Notes under the pieces: generated by a model
What the model saw: only the letters and a program-made list of their open reading frames with translations
Database searches by the model: none
Told to the model about the DNA's origin: nothing
DNA from: Gracilariopsis chorda
Lineage: Eukaryota; Rhodophyta; Florideophyceae; Gracilariales; Gracilariaceae
Assembly: GCA_003194525.1 (NCBI GenBank)
Contig: NBIV01000088.1
Location: 62,001-126,000 of the forward strand
Reading direction: 5' to 3'
Length of the DNA: 64,000 bases
In this document: positions 50,687 to 60,260 of the stretch, piece by piece
Numbering within the stretch: position 1 is the stretch's first letter
Layout of the letters: each line of letters starts with the position of its first letter
Translations under genes and position numbers: made by a program

Positions 50687-53600
50687 CTACTTTGTCAAGC
50701 CACAAAGTAATGTCAGTCTTCTGAGCTTGTCAAAGACAACAGGCTTAGTAAATATGTCGGCAGCTTGCACATCAGTCCTTATTGACTTCACGTCAATTAT
50801 CTTGGTCTCCAGCAGCTCTTTTATGTAGTGATGTTTTAGAGAAATATGCTTGTTCCTTTCCGAGACCTTCGGACTCTTCACGATCGACAAAGCAGTCGAA
50901 CTGTCCGTTGCTATGGATATACGGTACATTTGAGGTTCATCCTCCAGGACTGATTCGTTGCGTAGTTCCCAGAATATTCTACGCAACCACATTAGTGTTT
51001 TTCCACAATATGACAGTGCAATGTACCCCGCCTCTCCAGACGACAGAGCAACAAGAGTTCGCTTCTTTGTCGTCCACATTACAGGTGCTTCGTTCACCTT
51101 TATTAATAATCCTGTCGTAGACTTTCTCGTCTCACGACAACCGGCCCAATCTGAGTCACAGTATGCCTCCATTGGTGCTGTGTTATTAGCGGGAAAGAAC
51201 AAGCAAAGACCCTTTGTACCCTTCAAGTATCTCAGTACTCTTTTCGCATGCCCAACATGCCTCATGCATGGATCATGGACCTGCCTTGCCAGCATTGAAG
51301 CGGCAAACATGATGTCTGGCCTCGATGAGACGGCTAAGTACATGAAACTTCCTACCAGTTTCCGGTAGCGGTCATGTACGCCTGATGGAATACGCCGTTC
51401 GTCCTCTCGAGGAGCTGTGATGTCACATTGTGACGGCAATGGAGTTCGAACAACGTTGGAGTTAACCAGACCATTTTCCAGCAGTATCTTGTCAATATAC
51501 CTGCTCTGTTGTACCTTTATTCCGTTCTTGTCCCTCGTTATGTCAAATCCAACGAAACGTTTCGCCTCTCCAAGGACCTTAACCTTAAAGAGGTGCTGCA
51601 TCTCTGTCTTGAAGTCTTCCAGAAGAGACCGGGAATTACAAGATGTCAGTAAGTCATCAACGACCACTACGATGGCCAAGGTTCCGCTGTTGGACTTGTA
51701 TATATATAGTCGGCTATCGGTGCTCGACTGCTTGAATCCCAAGCGCAATAGCTCATTTTGCATGAGAGATCCCCATATTTGACCGGCTTGTTTTGCGCCG
51801 TATATTGACTTTAGAAGCAAGCATACCTTTCCAGGAACAAATGAGGATCCAGATGCGTTTTGGGGTTGTTCCATGATTAGAGGCTCGTCTAGATCACCGT
51901 ACAGGTATGCATTGCTAATATCCATAGTCTCTAGTACCAAGCCCTGAGCTGCGGCCTTTGCCAACAAAAGACGAATGGTTTCAAGACGGGCAACCGGGGC
52001 GTACAAGTTGTCTGGGTCGTAATCCAAGTACGGGCGTTGCAGGTCGCCCCGTGCTACGCAACGCGCTTTTGGAAGGATACGCGGAGGGTCGGAGCTTAAT
52101 AATTTTGCTAAGAACCTCCATAAGAATGGCAATGGTTTCATGCCAGGTTCTCTATCGATCAGCTTCCAAGTTCCTCTTTCCACCAACGCATCGTACTCTC
52201 TGTCGATTGCTTCTGCCCATCCTGGCATCACTCTGGCTTCTTCAAAGCTCTTGGGGACTCTGCCATCATCCCCGAGGTCTTTGGAGCGTGAGTGTGCGAT
52301 AAGGCAATGAGCAAGAGAAGCGTCTAGATGGTCTTCATCTTCTTCACCCATAATTTTCTCGGCTTCGTATCGTCTGAGAGACGAGAAGTCCATAAGGTCT
52401 TTGGTTGAAGGGAGGAACTCCTTGGTAACCTTGAAATCTGCCTCGCGGCACTTTATTACCTTTCCCATGGATGTGATGTATATCCTATACAGTGTCCGCG
52501 GGCTTTGCATCCCCACGAAGTGTCCAGGAATAGCGCGTGGTAGGAACTTCTTATTTGTGACGGTTTCAGGCCTGTATATGAACGCGTGGCCTTCTTGCCC
52601 GAACTTCCGTAAGTTTGTGAAGTCCGGTTTTCGTCCGAACCATAAGGTGTAAGGAACCTTCATTCCTGCTCGATGATTTGGTAGGCGATTTCTCAAGTAG
52701 TTTGCGTGTGAAATGGCTTCTTCCCATAGCTCATGCGGTAGCTTGGAGGCGAACAGGAATGTTCTAGCCATCTTCCACAAGTCTTGGATGACTTTCTCTG
52801 CTACACCGTTCGATTGGTGTGCGTACGGTGGGGTGAACTCTAGTACTATACCATTTTCCATCGCGTATGAGACGAAATCGTCTGACCTATTCTCACCCGC
52901 TCCGTCAAGGCGAACGCGGTACATTAGGTTGGGAGGTAGTTCGGTTTCCGCGCGAGCCTTGTACCAGCGGACAGATTCAAAGAATTGTTTCTTCTTACTT
53001 AGAAAGTATATTGAGCTTGCCCTTGTGTTGTCGTCAATGAGGACTTGCATATACTTCGATCCTTGTAAAGAGGTTGGGGTTATGGGTCCAGTGAGGTCGG
53101 TGTGCGTTAACTCCAAAGGTCTCTGCACTACCGAGTTTGATCGTTGAAGTGGAGCACGCTTGGTGCCGGCGTCAATGCACGGAGTGCATATGACGTTGTC
53201 GACTTCATATGGGGAGAGTTTAGGTACCCCTTGACATAAATCAATGCATTTCAAGAGTTTCTCTCTTCCAGGGTGTCCGAGTTTCTCGTGCCAATCTTTG
53301 GCTCTGTTGTCAGGTGCATGTGTTGCAGCTTGTACCTGTGGTGGTGATACGGGGCTCGGTAGGGGATAGAGTCCGTCCTTCGGGGTGGAGTGTTGTATGA
53401 CTTGGCCCGTTGTGCGGTCTTTAATTACGAATCCGTTTGAGTATTGCACCTCGACGTAATTCACCAGGACAGATAAGGATACCAAGTTAGAGTCGAAGGT
53501 TGGGGTATGTTTGGCGGGTAACATGAGTCCGGTTCCTAAGGGTAGCTTTATTTTTCCACAGCCTACGATCTCTGACTGGTGGTCGCAAGTGTTTACGGTT

Positions 53601-54673
53601 TGCGGAGGTGTTTGGTGATATTCCCAGAACAACGATTTGTCCTTGATGAAAACATGACTAGCCCCAGAGTCCAGCCATGTTGGGGTTGTGTTGTCCTGGT
53701 GGAGACTGGCATTAGCTAATGCTATGAATCCGCGGTAGTGGTTCCTGTCTCTGTCGCCGTGGTGGCGGTTAGCGTTTGGTCGCCCTTGGTTGTGGGCGTT
53801 GGTGAAGTTGTTAGAGTCCCAAGCTCGATTGTTATTGCGTCCTTCGCCTTTGTTATGTTTATTATTATTGGTGTTTTTATTGTTGGGCTGTTGTTGGTTT
53901 TTATTTTTCTTGCGCCAACATTCGGCCCTGATGTGGCCTATGCGTCCACAATTCCAACATACAACTCCTTTCTTGTTCCCTTTTGCATGCTGCTTGCGTC
54001 GGGTTGTAGTCTTCTTCGCAGCGGGGTAAGGGTGAATGCCATCTTTCTTGGCTTCTATAGCCTTCGTGGTATATGTCGATGCCCGATGAACACGTCGGTC
54101 CATTTCGGATCGCACAAGCGAAACAACTTGATCGTATTCCATGTTGGTTGCGTCCGCCAATAATGTGATTGCCATTAGTGAGTCTGGCAAGGTACGGAGC
54201 AGAGTCGCAGTTCGCTCCTTTTCCGTGAGTGGGTCACCCAGTCTAGCAAGTTCTAAGTAGGTTGTCTCCAACTCGAGTAAATGTCTCTGTACGTCGTCGC
54301 CATCCTTGAATGTCAAGGTGCTTAGCTTTTGGCGGAGGTTCAATTTGGATTGTATGTTGTCCTTCTTATATGTAGACTCGAGTTTATTCCATACCTCCAA
54401 AGCAGAGCAGTGTTCTCTTTCGAGTAGTTCCGAAACTGCGACGATCGGCTGTGTGTCAAGGTTTTGGACGATGGCCGATCTTGCCTTTCGATCGGCGTCG
54501 TCCCATCTCTTTCGAGCTGCAGCGGGTCCTTCATTTGGACGAGGTTCCGAAAGCACGAATAATGATTGGAGAGAGTGCATGAGATCCCTAATGTATATGC
54601 GCCAAGTGTAGTAATTGGCGCCCCCTTTTAGACCGGGTATACGTTTATTTTCTTGGTAAGTCTCAGAGTCCAT
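50687..54673 (-). CDS. Copia-B gag-pol polyprotein
   Basis: A single reading of 1328 residues carries all Copia parts in order. First comes a UBN2-type gag region with LRTLPDSLMAITLL, then a CCHC knuckle CWNCGRIGHIRAEC. The aspartic protease LDSGASHVF follows, then a pre-integrase DWHEKLGHPGREKLL and the integrase core (LELTHTDLTGPI ... RLDGAGENRSDDF ... HQSNGVAEK). Next are the reverse transcriptase (APVARLETIRLLLAKAA, VVVDDLL) and RNase H (YCDSDWAGCRETRKSTTG, ADIFTKP). It is closely similar to the broken reading of the nested element at 19.8-25.6 kb. It looks whole, and activity is not known. Confidence 0.92.
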   Translation of the reverse strand: MDSETYQENKRIPGLKGGANYYTWRIYIRDLMHSLQSLFVLSEPRPNEGPAAARKRWDDADRKARSAIVQNLDTQPIVAVSELLEREHCSALEVWNKLESTYKKDNIQSKLNLRQKLSTLTFKDGDDVQRHLLELETTYLELARLGDPLTEKERTATLLRTLPDSLMAITLLADATNMEYDQVVSLVRSEMDRRVHRASTYTTKAIEAKKDGIHPYPAAKKTTTRRKQHAKGNKKGVVCWNCGRIGHIRAECWRKKNKNQQQPNNKNTNNNKHNKGEGRNNNRAWDSNNFTNAHNQGRPNANRHHGDRDRNHYRGFIALANASLHQDNTTPTWLDSGASHVFIKDKSLFWEYHQTPPQTVNTCDHQSEIVGCGKIKLPLGTGLMLPAKHTPTFDSNLVSLSVLVNYVEVQYSNGFVIKDRTTGQVIQHSTPKDGLYPLPSPVSPPQVQAATHAPDNRAKDWHEKLGHPGREKLLKCIDLCQGVPKLSPYEVDNVICTPCIDAGTKRAPLQRSNSVVQRPLELTHTDLTGPITPTSLQGSKYMQVLIDDNTRASSIYFLSKKKQFFESVRWYKARAETELPPNLMYRVRLDGAGENRSDDFVSYAMENGIVLEFTPPYAHQSNGVAEKVIQDLWKMARTFLFASKLPHELWEEAISHANYLRNRLPNHRAGMKVPYTLWFGRKPDFTNLRKFGQEGHAFIYRPETVTNKKFLPRAIPGHFVGMQSPRTLYRIYITSMGKVIKCREADFKVTKEFLPSTKDLMDFSSLRRYEAEKIMGEEDEDHLDASLAHCLIAHSRSKDLGDDGRVPKSFEEARVMPGWAEAIDREYDALVERGTWKLIDREPGMKPLPFLWRFLAKLLSSDPPRILPKARCVARGDLQRPYLDYDPDNLYAPVARLETIRLLLAKAAAQGLVLETMDISNAYLYGDLDEPLIMEQPQNASGSSFVPGKVCLLLKSIYGAKQAGQIWGSLMQNELLRLGFKQSSTDSRLYIYKSNSGTLAIVVVVDDLLTSCNSRSLLEDFKTEMQHLFKVKVLGEAKRFVGFDITRDKNGIKVQQSRYIDKILLENGLVNSNVVRTPLPSQCDITAPREDERRIPSGVHDRYRKLVGSFMYLAVSSRPDIMFAASMLARQVHDPCMRHVGHAKRVLRYLKGTKGLCLFFPANNTAPMEAYCDSDWAGCRETRKSTTGLLIKVNEAPVMWTTKKRTLVALSSGEAGYIALSYCGKTLMWLRRIFWELRNESVLEDEPQMYRISIATDSSTALSIVKSPKVSERNKHISLKHHYIKELLETKIIDVKSIRTDVQAADIFTKPVVFDKLRRLTLLCGLTK

Positions 54674-55439
54674 CGCGGAGTATCACTCAACGCGAGACTA
54701 AAGGAGACTGGCAGATAGAATTCTTCACTGGTCCCCTACCGGTTGAGGGATCCTTCTACTACTTTTGCGTAGCCGGGTCCACTGGCAGGAGATACTATCT
54801 CCGGTTCCCTAAAGGTCAGACCTCTGGCTCCGAGTAAGACTCTCTCGGTGAGATGCGATTTCAGCGGCCCACCCAAGTTCTGCACAATCCAGAACGAGGG
54901 TGCGTGCAACCTACGGAAGGTCCAGGAGAGGTTACTAAAACGTGATATGTGTTCACCAGTTGGCCTCCTCTGATTCCTTACGGCTACTTGCGCGACGATC
55001 TTGCTCCTTGAAACGTCCTTGTCTTCACTAAGGTCCGGGCCGAACGACGAGACACCCTGTCCTCTTACGAACAGCTACATTCACCCCAGCTGAGCCAGTT
55101 ATACGGCAAGTGCGCTATCCGCAGGCTTAGTTCAAGTCCCCAGTCGATTCCCAACCGGTATTCGGCTTGCGAACCTTAGCTCAGCCAAGTGCTAACTTCC
55201 CTGAAGGGTTAATAGCGGCGGAGGCCTTATTCAGGACTTTATATAATAGTTCCGGTTCACCGTCTGTGTTCGTGGTCCAATGATGAATGCGGTTATGCGG
55301 AGCGTGCAGTAACTGCGATGTGTCGCCACTAGAAGCTTCAGGTGATCGGTCCAGACCACAAGCCAGGGGCAAGGGTTGTTCAACGACACGGTGGCTTTCA
55401 AGAAGCTTCTAGTGCGCACGCTCTAACGCAACGCCAGAT

Positions 55440-56050
55440 ACGGGGGGGGGGGGTTTGGCAGCGACTCAACAATGGGCGCAGGCGGGGGAAGGTTGTCCGG
55501 CGTGTAGATGGCAGAGTGTGCACGGGCTGCCGGGGGGGGAGATTGTTTGAGAGCGCCACACCAGTAGGCCCAAGTCTTGCGCGGAGAACGCGGAATGTGC
55601 ACGGGCTGCCGGGAGGGGGAAGTTGTTTGAGAGCGCCACACCAGTAGGCCCAAGTCTTGCGCGGAGAACGCGGAATGTGCACGGGCTGCCCGGGGGGAGA
55701 AGGTTGTTCGTAGTGTGTGTGGTTGTCCGGAGTGTGCAAGGGCTGCCGGGGGGCGGAAGACAGTTTGGGAGCGCAACACGAGTAGGCGCAAGTCCAGCGC
55801 GGAGAGGGCGGAGTGTTCACACGAGTAGGCGCAAGTCCAGCGCGGAGAGGGCGGAGTGTTCACGGGCTGCCGGTGGGGCGGAAGACGGTTCGGGAGCGCA
55901 ACACGAGTAGGCGCAAGTCCAGCGCGGAGAGGGCGGAGTGTTCACGGGCTGCCGGGGGGGCGGAAGATGGTTCGGGAGCGCAACACGAGTAGCGGGAGAT
56001 GGTCTGGGGGCGCAAAACGAGTATGCGCAAGTCCGGGAAAAGGTGGGTGG
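55440..56050. repeat. G-rich minisatellite, about 80-base units, in Copia-B leader
   Basis: About six to seven imperfect units repeat the pattern GTTCACGGGCTGCCGGGGGG, GGAAGATGGTTCGGGAGCGC, AACACGAGTAGGCGCAAGTC, CAGCGCGGAGAGGGCGGAGT. A poly-G run opens the array at about 55442. On the coding strand it is C-rich. The leader of the nested element also has a C-rich tract at the same relative place. Confidence 0.8.
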
Positions 56051-56275
56051 GCGCAAGGCGCGCCGAAGGCGCAAGTGCTATAGAGAGTGGAGAACGTTGG
56101 CGTTTCTCACTCTTTTGTGCAGATAAGCCTTGCGTTTGAGAGAAGCCTAAAGCAGGGTTTATTCAGTGTCGGCTTTTGCGCCGGCGGTTGCTGTGTCCGT
56201 TACGTTTTCGGTATTGTTCTCGATACGTCTTTTTCACGTCGACGGTGTTATCGATAACCGCATGCGATGCTACCA

Positions 56276-56431
56276 TGTAGCTGTGTCTAGCTTTGTGTCT
56301 TTTCCACTGTCTCCCTCCTCCCATCATGCTGGTGAAGGCAGATCAGCGAGGTCATTTATTTGGTGCCTCCAGTAGGGACGAGTGGACTGTAAACCACGTC
56401 CCAACTGGTGGCCAGCGTGTCTCCATTCACA
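56276..56431 (-). repeat. Copia-B 5' LTR
   Basis: This is the partner of 50265-50420, with about 2 differences in 156 bases. Confidence 0.92.
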
Positions 56432-56436
56432 AGCTT

Positions 56437-58403
56437 TTATTGTGAGGTTCGGCATGCAATCTCGGTATAACGCTGTGATTGAACGTTGCACATCAGTTAA
56501 TCGAACGTTGTAGACACGTTTTGTCGCAGTCTATGACTCATAGATAACTACGGTTCTGCAATCATTTAAACATGTTGCGAAACTCTTTTGAACACACTAA
56601 AAACTATATGACACATGTCACAAAATAGGCGGAACTTTCTTCAAATTCAAAATCCTTGCCTAGTATTACATAGTATCTATCACTGCAAACACCCTGCCCA
56701 TTATCTCTCTCATTTCCACACTCTAAAATAGTGAGAACAAAATAGTAGTCTCAGTACAAAAGAAGACAAATACCCAAACTTCGCCACTAAAAACCAGGGT
56801 CGTATTTGTGATTGACTAAATTTGACAAAAATCTCTCCATCTCAACACCACCCCGTACTATATTGATTTACACATGTATGAGGGGGGTGTTGTTGATTGA
56901 CGGGAGGCGTTGCGCCAAAAAATCCCTTGCACGCCCCCTTCAGTGCATGCAATTTTCACGCCTCCCCGCCAATCAAAAAATTCAGCAGTAGCAGCAGCAA
57001 CAGCAGCAGCAGCAGCAGCAAAGGTCAGAGCTCATTGGCTGCTGCTGCATGTTGACTGCTGCAGCTGCTGAGTGGCTGGCACTGCAGCAGTGCTAGCCAC
57101 ACCGCTGCACAGTGGTTGAAACTGCAGTTATTTTGGCAGTGCCAGCCAATTATAATCTACTGTACTCGACATACACCCTGCAGTGCCAGCCCATCACCAA
57201 CGCGCGGGCGCTCCAGTGCAACTCTATTCCATATTCACTCTCAGCGCCGCAGCCCTTATTGGTTTGCAGGCCGTTTGTGAGCGATAGGGAGCAGAAACGG
57301 CCTGCAGATCCCCCAAAATTACTCCAGTTCAGCGGCACGCAGCGCCGCCCGCGGCCGAGAGCCGCTTCTACTTGTCTCCATTATAGGCATTTACAAGCGT
57401 ATGAGCACCTACATCCTGATTAAGCGGAGGCATTGAGCCAATAAACACGCCCGCACGCCTTCTACAGCGCATGCATAAACCTCTTTTGGTGCAACGCCTC
57501 CCTGCCATTCAAAAAATTCACCAGCAGCAGCAGTAACAGAGCTCAGAGCTCATTGGCTGCTGCTGCATCTTGACTGCCACTGCTGCTCAGTGGCTGGCAC
57601 TACAGTATCAGTAGCTGGCACTACATTAAATGACAGAAGTGCAAGCCACTCAGCAGTACCTGGCGTGCACGACACGTGGCTGCCTTTTTGCACTGCGCCA
57701 GGGCAGTACAATTCACGTAGCATATATACTGCACTGGCCCAGTGCAAAAAGCATCTCGCTTGCTGACCCTAACCACTTTTTTCATCTCCCATTTCAGGCT
57801 GGCCAATAGCGCAGTGTCGTAACCTTTTGCTACTTTGGGCACTGTTTGCTGGCCCCGGACCTAGGCAAGGCCGAGCTCGTGTGCAGGTCACCACGAGAGT
57901 AACCCACTAAGTACCACGGATCTGGGAAAGGTCAGGTGTTCCTCTGTGGTATACTGGTCGTTTGACGGCGATCAGGAAGTTTGAGGGTTTACCGGACCTA
58001 ATATCAGCTTGCTGTGCAGGGTGTGGGTCAGCCACCGTGTCGTACCTCTTGGGGCCGGAAAGCACACTTCGGTGTGTGAGTAAAGGCAGACCAAGCCTTA
58101 CAACCGGACGCGGGTTTAACATCAAACGGCTTGAAAACCGGCTGGGCACACTCCGCCCGTCATAATCCAACAGGAGTGTGTCGAGAGTCCCTGTGCTGCG
58201 CACGACTACATCGGGTAAATATAAGCCTTGCAGCAATTTGTTTTAATTGGTGCATGCGACTAGGCCCGGTGGGTGCAAAGCAACAAACTGCAACCATTTT
58301 TTCACACTCAAATTTTTGTTATATTGGAAATTATTCTGGAACTCTGGCAAATTTTTTACCGATTTAAACAAATAGAATTGTTTCCTTTTTTTTGTGAATT
58401 AAA
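56437..58403. other. 2-kb repetitive spacer left of the Helitron
   Basis: No gene is recognised. CAG/CTG tracts occur at about 56983-57065 and 57515-57595. They are embedded in two related segments (about 56930-57100 and 57455-57610) that share CTCATTGGCTGCTGCTGCAT and AGTGGCTGGCACT. The Helitron left end probably lies in the last few hundred bases but could not be placed. Confidence 0.45.
56930..57610 (+). repeat. pair of related CAG-rich repeats
   Basis: Segments at about 56930-57100 and 57455-57610 are in the same orientation. They share CATTCAAAAAATTCA-like and CTCATTGGCTGCTGCTGCAT blocks around CAG runs, which suggests a tandem or segmental duplication. Confidence 0.6.
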
Positions 58404-58404
58404 A

Positions 58405-58802
58405 TGACGCGAGGAGGTCCACGGCCAAATTCTGGTGGGGCCAGACCGAACTCTGGAGGTGCTTGAAGAAATTCTGGAGGAGCCAGAGCCAATTCTGGAG
58501 GTGCACGAGCCGATTCTGGAGGTGCTTGAGCCAATTCTGGAGGTGCACGAGCCAACTCTGGAGGTGCAAGAGCCAATACTGGGGGTGCTCGAGCCAATGC
58601 CGGAGGTGCCAGAGATAATTCTGGAGGTGCCAGAGCCAGTTCCGGAGGCGCCAGACAGAATGCCGGAGGTGCTCGTGCAAACGCTGGAAGCGCCAGAGCC
58701 AATTTAGGAGGCGCCAGAGCCAATTCCGGTGGTGCCAGAGCCAATTCGGGAGGGGCCAGAGTGAACTCTGGCGGCGCAAGGCCAGGAGCTGGACGACCTC
58801 GA
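58405..58802 (+). repeat. 21-base minisatellite encoding NSGGARA repeats
   Basis: About 18 copies of a 21-base unit (AATTCTGGAGGTGCCAGAGCC and variants) follow the ATG at 58404. They encode tandem NSGGARA heptads that end in GGARPGAGRPR, an AT-hook-like GRPR motif. Two units have GCTTGA in place of GCTCGA, which gives in-frame TGA stops. The antisense strand reads as an APPELAL-type repeat, which is an artefact of the same array. Confidence 0.85.
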
Positions 58803-58832
58803 TGATTACCAGTTCCTCCCGCTCCAGATGAC

Positions 58833-60158
58833 ATGCCGTTAAATGGGAGCGGAGTGCACGTGCGAGGACCCATTGTTCCAGCCGTGGAAGAGGACGAAAT
58901 TACTCCTGCACCTACTTTAGTTGCAGCTGCAGATAGCACAAGCGGCGCTGGAGCCAGTGGGTCCGTTTCCATAGGTCTACCAACTTCGTGCCCAATTCCT
59001 GGGTTTCTGGAGTTTGTGAGAGGATTTCCAAGTCACATTCCACCGCCTCCGATGCCTCCCCGTCTCCCACCGATGCCTGCAGAACCGATGCCGGTTGCGA
59101 TGGAAGTGGAAGAGGATGAGATCATCCCTGCTCCTTCACAGGCGCTGCTGTCACCACGGCCGCCACAGCAGCCTGCTCTGCCACAAGCTGAACAAGAGGA
59201 AGAACAGATGCCAGTCCCGATGGAAGTGGAAGAGAATGAGATCAACCCGGCTCCCTTACAACCGCCGCCGCAGCCTACGCTGCCACAAGCTGAACAGGAA
59301 GAACAACAGGTGTCCATTCCGATGGAGGTGGAAGAGGGTGAGATCACACCGGCTCCCTCACACCAGCCGCAGGATCAGCCACAGCAACAGCTTGATACGA
59401 CGATCATGCAGTGTGCTGGACGTCCGGATCGAGGACTGTATCGTGTGTACTATGCGTGGGATACCGCGGCTGATGAAGCTTGGAATGATCCATCCATCCG
59501 GGCAAGCGTTCCAGAGTTTGAGACGCTTTCCACTGCGGGTCAAAGGCGATGCGGAAGATGCAGCGAGCACGCACACACGCTCTCCTCCTGCCCGTACGCG
59601 GAATGGACATTGAGAATTCATAGCTGCAAGTACTGGGGATGCGTTTTGCTTGGCAAAGAAACCAATGGAGTGTGCTGTGGAATGAAAAGAATGTCAGGGT
59701 GGGGCGTCACGTTCCGCAGAAGTCATAGCAGTGAGTTGGTTTGCAGTCTTTATAGCCTGAGAGCCTTTCACAGCCATTTCCTCAACTTTAATACGCTCTT
59801 TGCAACGACGCAAGCGTTCATGGACATATCTTATGTGACGGGAGGCGGTCCCTTTTTTCTCAGACTTGAGGGCAACGCAGCTCTCGCTCTGCCCACGCAG
59901 AACCAGAACAACACGCGCTACAGTTTTCTGTGGGGTACCGGTTCGCCTTCCTTGGATACCTCTCACTTTGCGCGTGCCAATTTGCGTGCGTTCATTAAAG
60001 ATATCAACGAACGAGATATCGTGCCCAAGTTGTACGATGTGATCCAGCCCAAGCCAGAGATAGTGCGCGAGGGGTACCGATCCATGCTTAGCACGCAAGA
60101 ACAACAACAAAATGCAGATAAAGTTGTCGATATCAGCATGCAGGCAGCAGAAGAATAA
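58833..60158 (+). CDS. Helitron N-terminal region protein
   Basis: This segment of about 441 residues is in the same frame as the Rep-helicase that follows. The first 190 residues contain three to four acidic repeats of the form MEVEEDEIIPAP with P/Q-rich spacers. A Cys/His-rich part follows (CGRCSEHAHTLSSCPY ... CKYWGC ... CCGMKR). It then has the Helitron N-region stretch FHSHFLNFNTLFATTQAF and GGPFFLRLEGNAALAL. The segment ends at a TAA at 60156, after which the frame continues with VVVRGYEGT, so the boundary with the next part may be a single nonsense change or an intron. A short intron near the CCGMKR stretch is also possible. Confidence 0.65.
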   Translation: MPLNGSGVHVRGPIVPAVEEDEITPAPTLVAAADSTSGAGASGSVSIGLPTSCPIPGFLEFVRGFPSHIPPPPMPPRLPPMPAEPMPVAMEVEEDEIIPAPSQALLSPRPPQQPALPQAEQEEEQMPVPMEVEENEINPAPLQPPPQPTLPQAEQEEQQVSIPMEVEEGEITPAPSHQPQDQPQQQLDTTIMQCAGRPDRGLYRVYYAWDTAADEAWNDPSIRASVPEFETLSTAGQRRCGRCSEHAHTLSSCPYAEWTLRIHSCKYWGCVLLGKETNGVCCGMKRMSGWGVTFRRSHSSELVCSLYSLRAFHSHFLNFNTLFATTQAFMDISYVTGGGPFFLRLEGNAALALPTQNQNNTRYSFLWGTGSPSLDTSHFARANLRAFIKDINERDIVPKLYDVIQPKPEIVREGYRSMLSTQEQQQNADKVVDISMQAAEE

Positions 60159-60260
60159 GTAGTCGTACGTGGTTACGAAGGAACCCGAAGTGCCACAGTC
60201 AGTGCTCCTCACGCAGGTGCTGACCCTCTCCCTGAAGATGTTCCTTGTGGCGGGCCAACA

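Larger units (their letters stand above)
50265..56431 (-). mobile_element. Copia LTR retrotransposon, lineage B, whole-looking
   Basis: This minus-strand Ty1/copia element of about 6.2 kb has 156-base LTRs (50265-50420 and 56276-56431) that differ at about 2 sites. It is flanked by the target duplication AGCTT (50260-50264 and 56432-56436). A leader of about 1.6 kb with an 80-base minisatellite precedes one long gag-pol reading. The primer-site candidate TGGTAGCATCGCA abuts the 5' LTR and a GAGGGACGG polypurine tract abuts the 3' LTR. The nearly identical LTRs and whole coding region make it the youngest Copia element in the window. Confidence 0.93.

Noticed and set aside
55398-56074. Minus-strand proline-rich frames of 85-146 codons
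   Set aside because: They are translations of the Copia leader minisatellite, not genes.
58405-58802. Regularly spaced short repeats considered as a CRISPR array
   Set aside because: The units are contiguous without unique spacers and stay in frame with a protein, so this is a coding minisatellite in a eukaryotic element.
58364-58972. Minus-strand frame with APPELAL-type repeats
   Set aside because: It is the antisense reading of the Helitron 21-base minisatellite.
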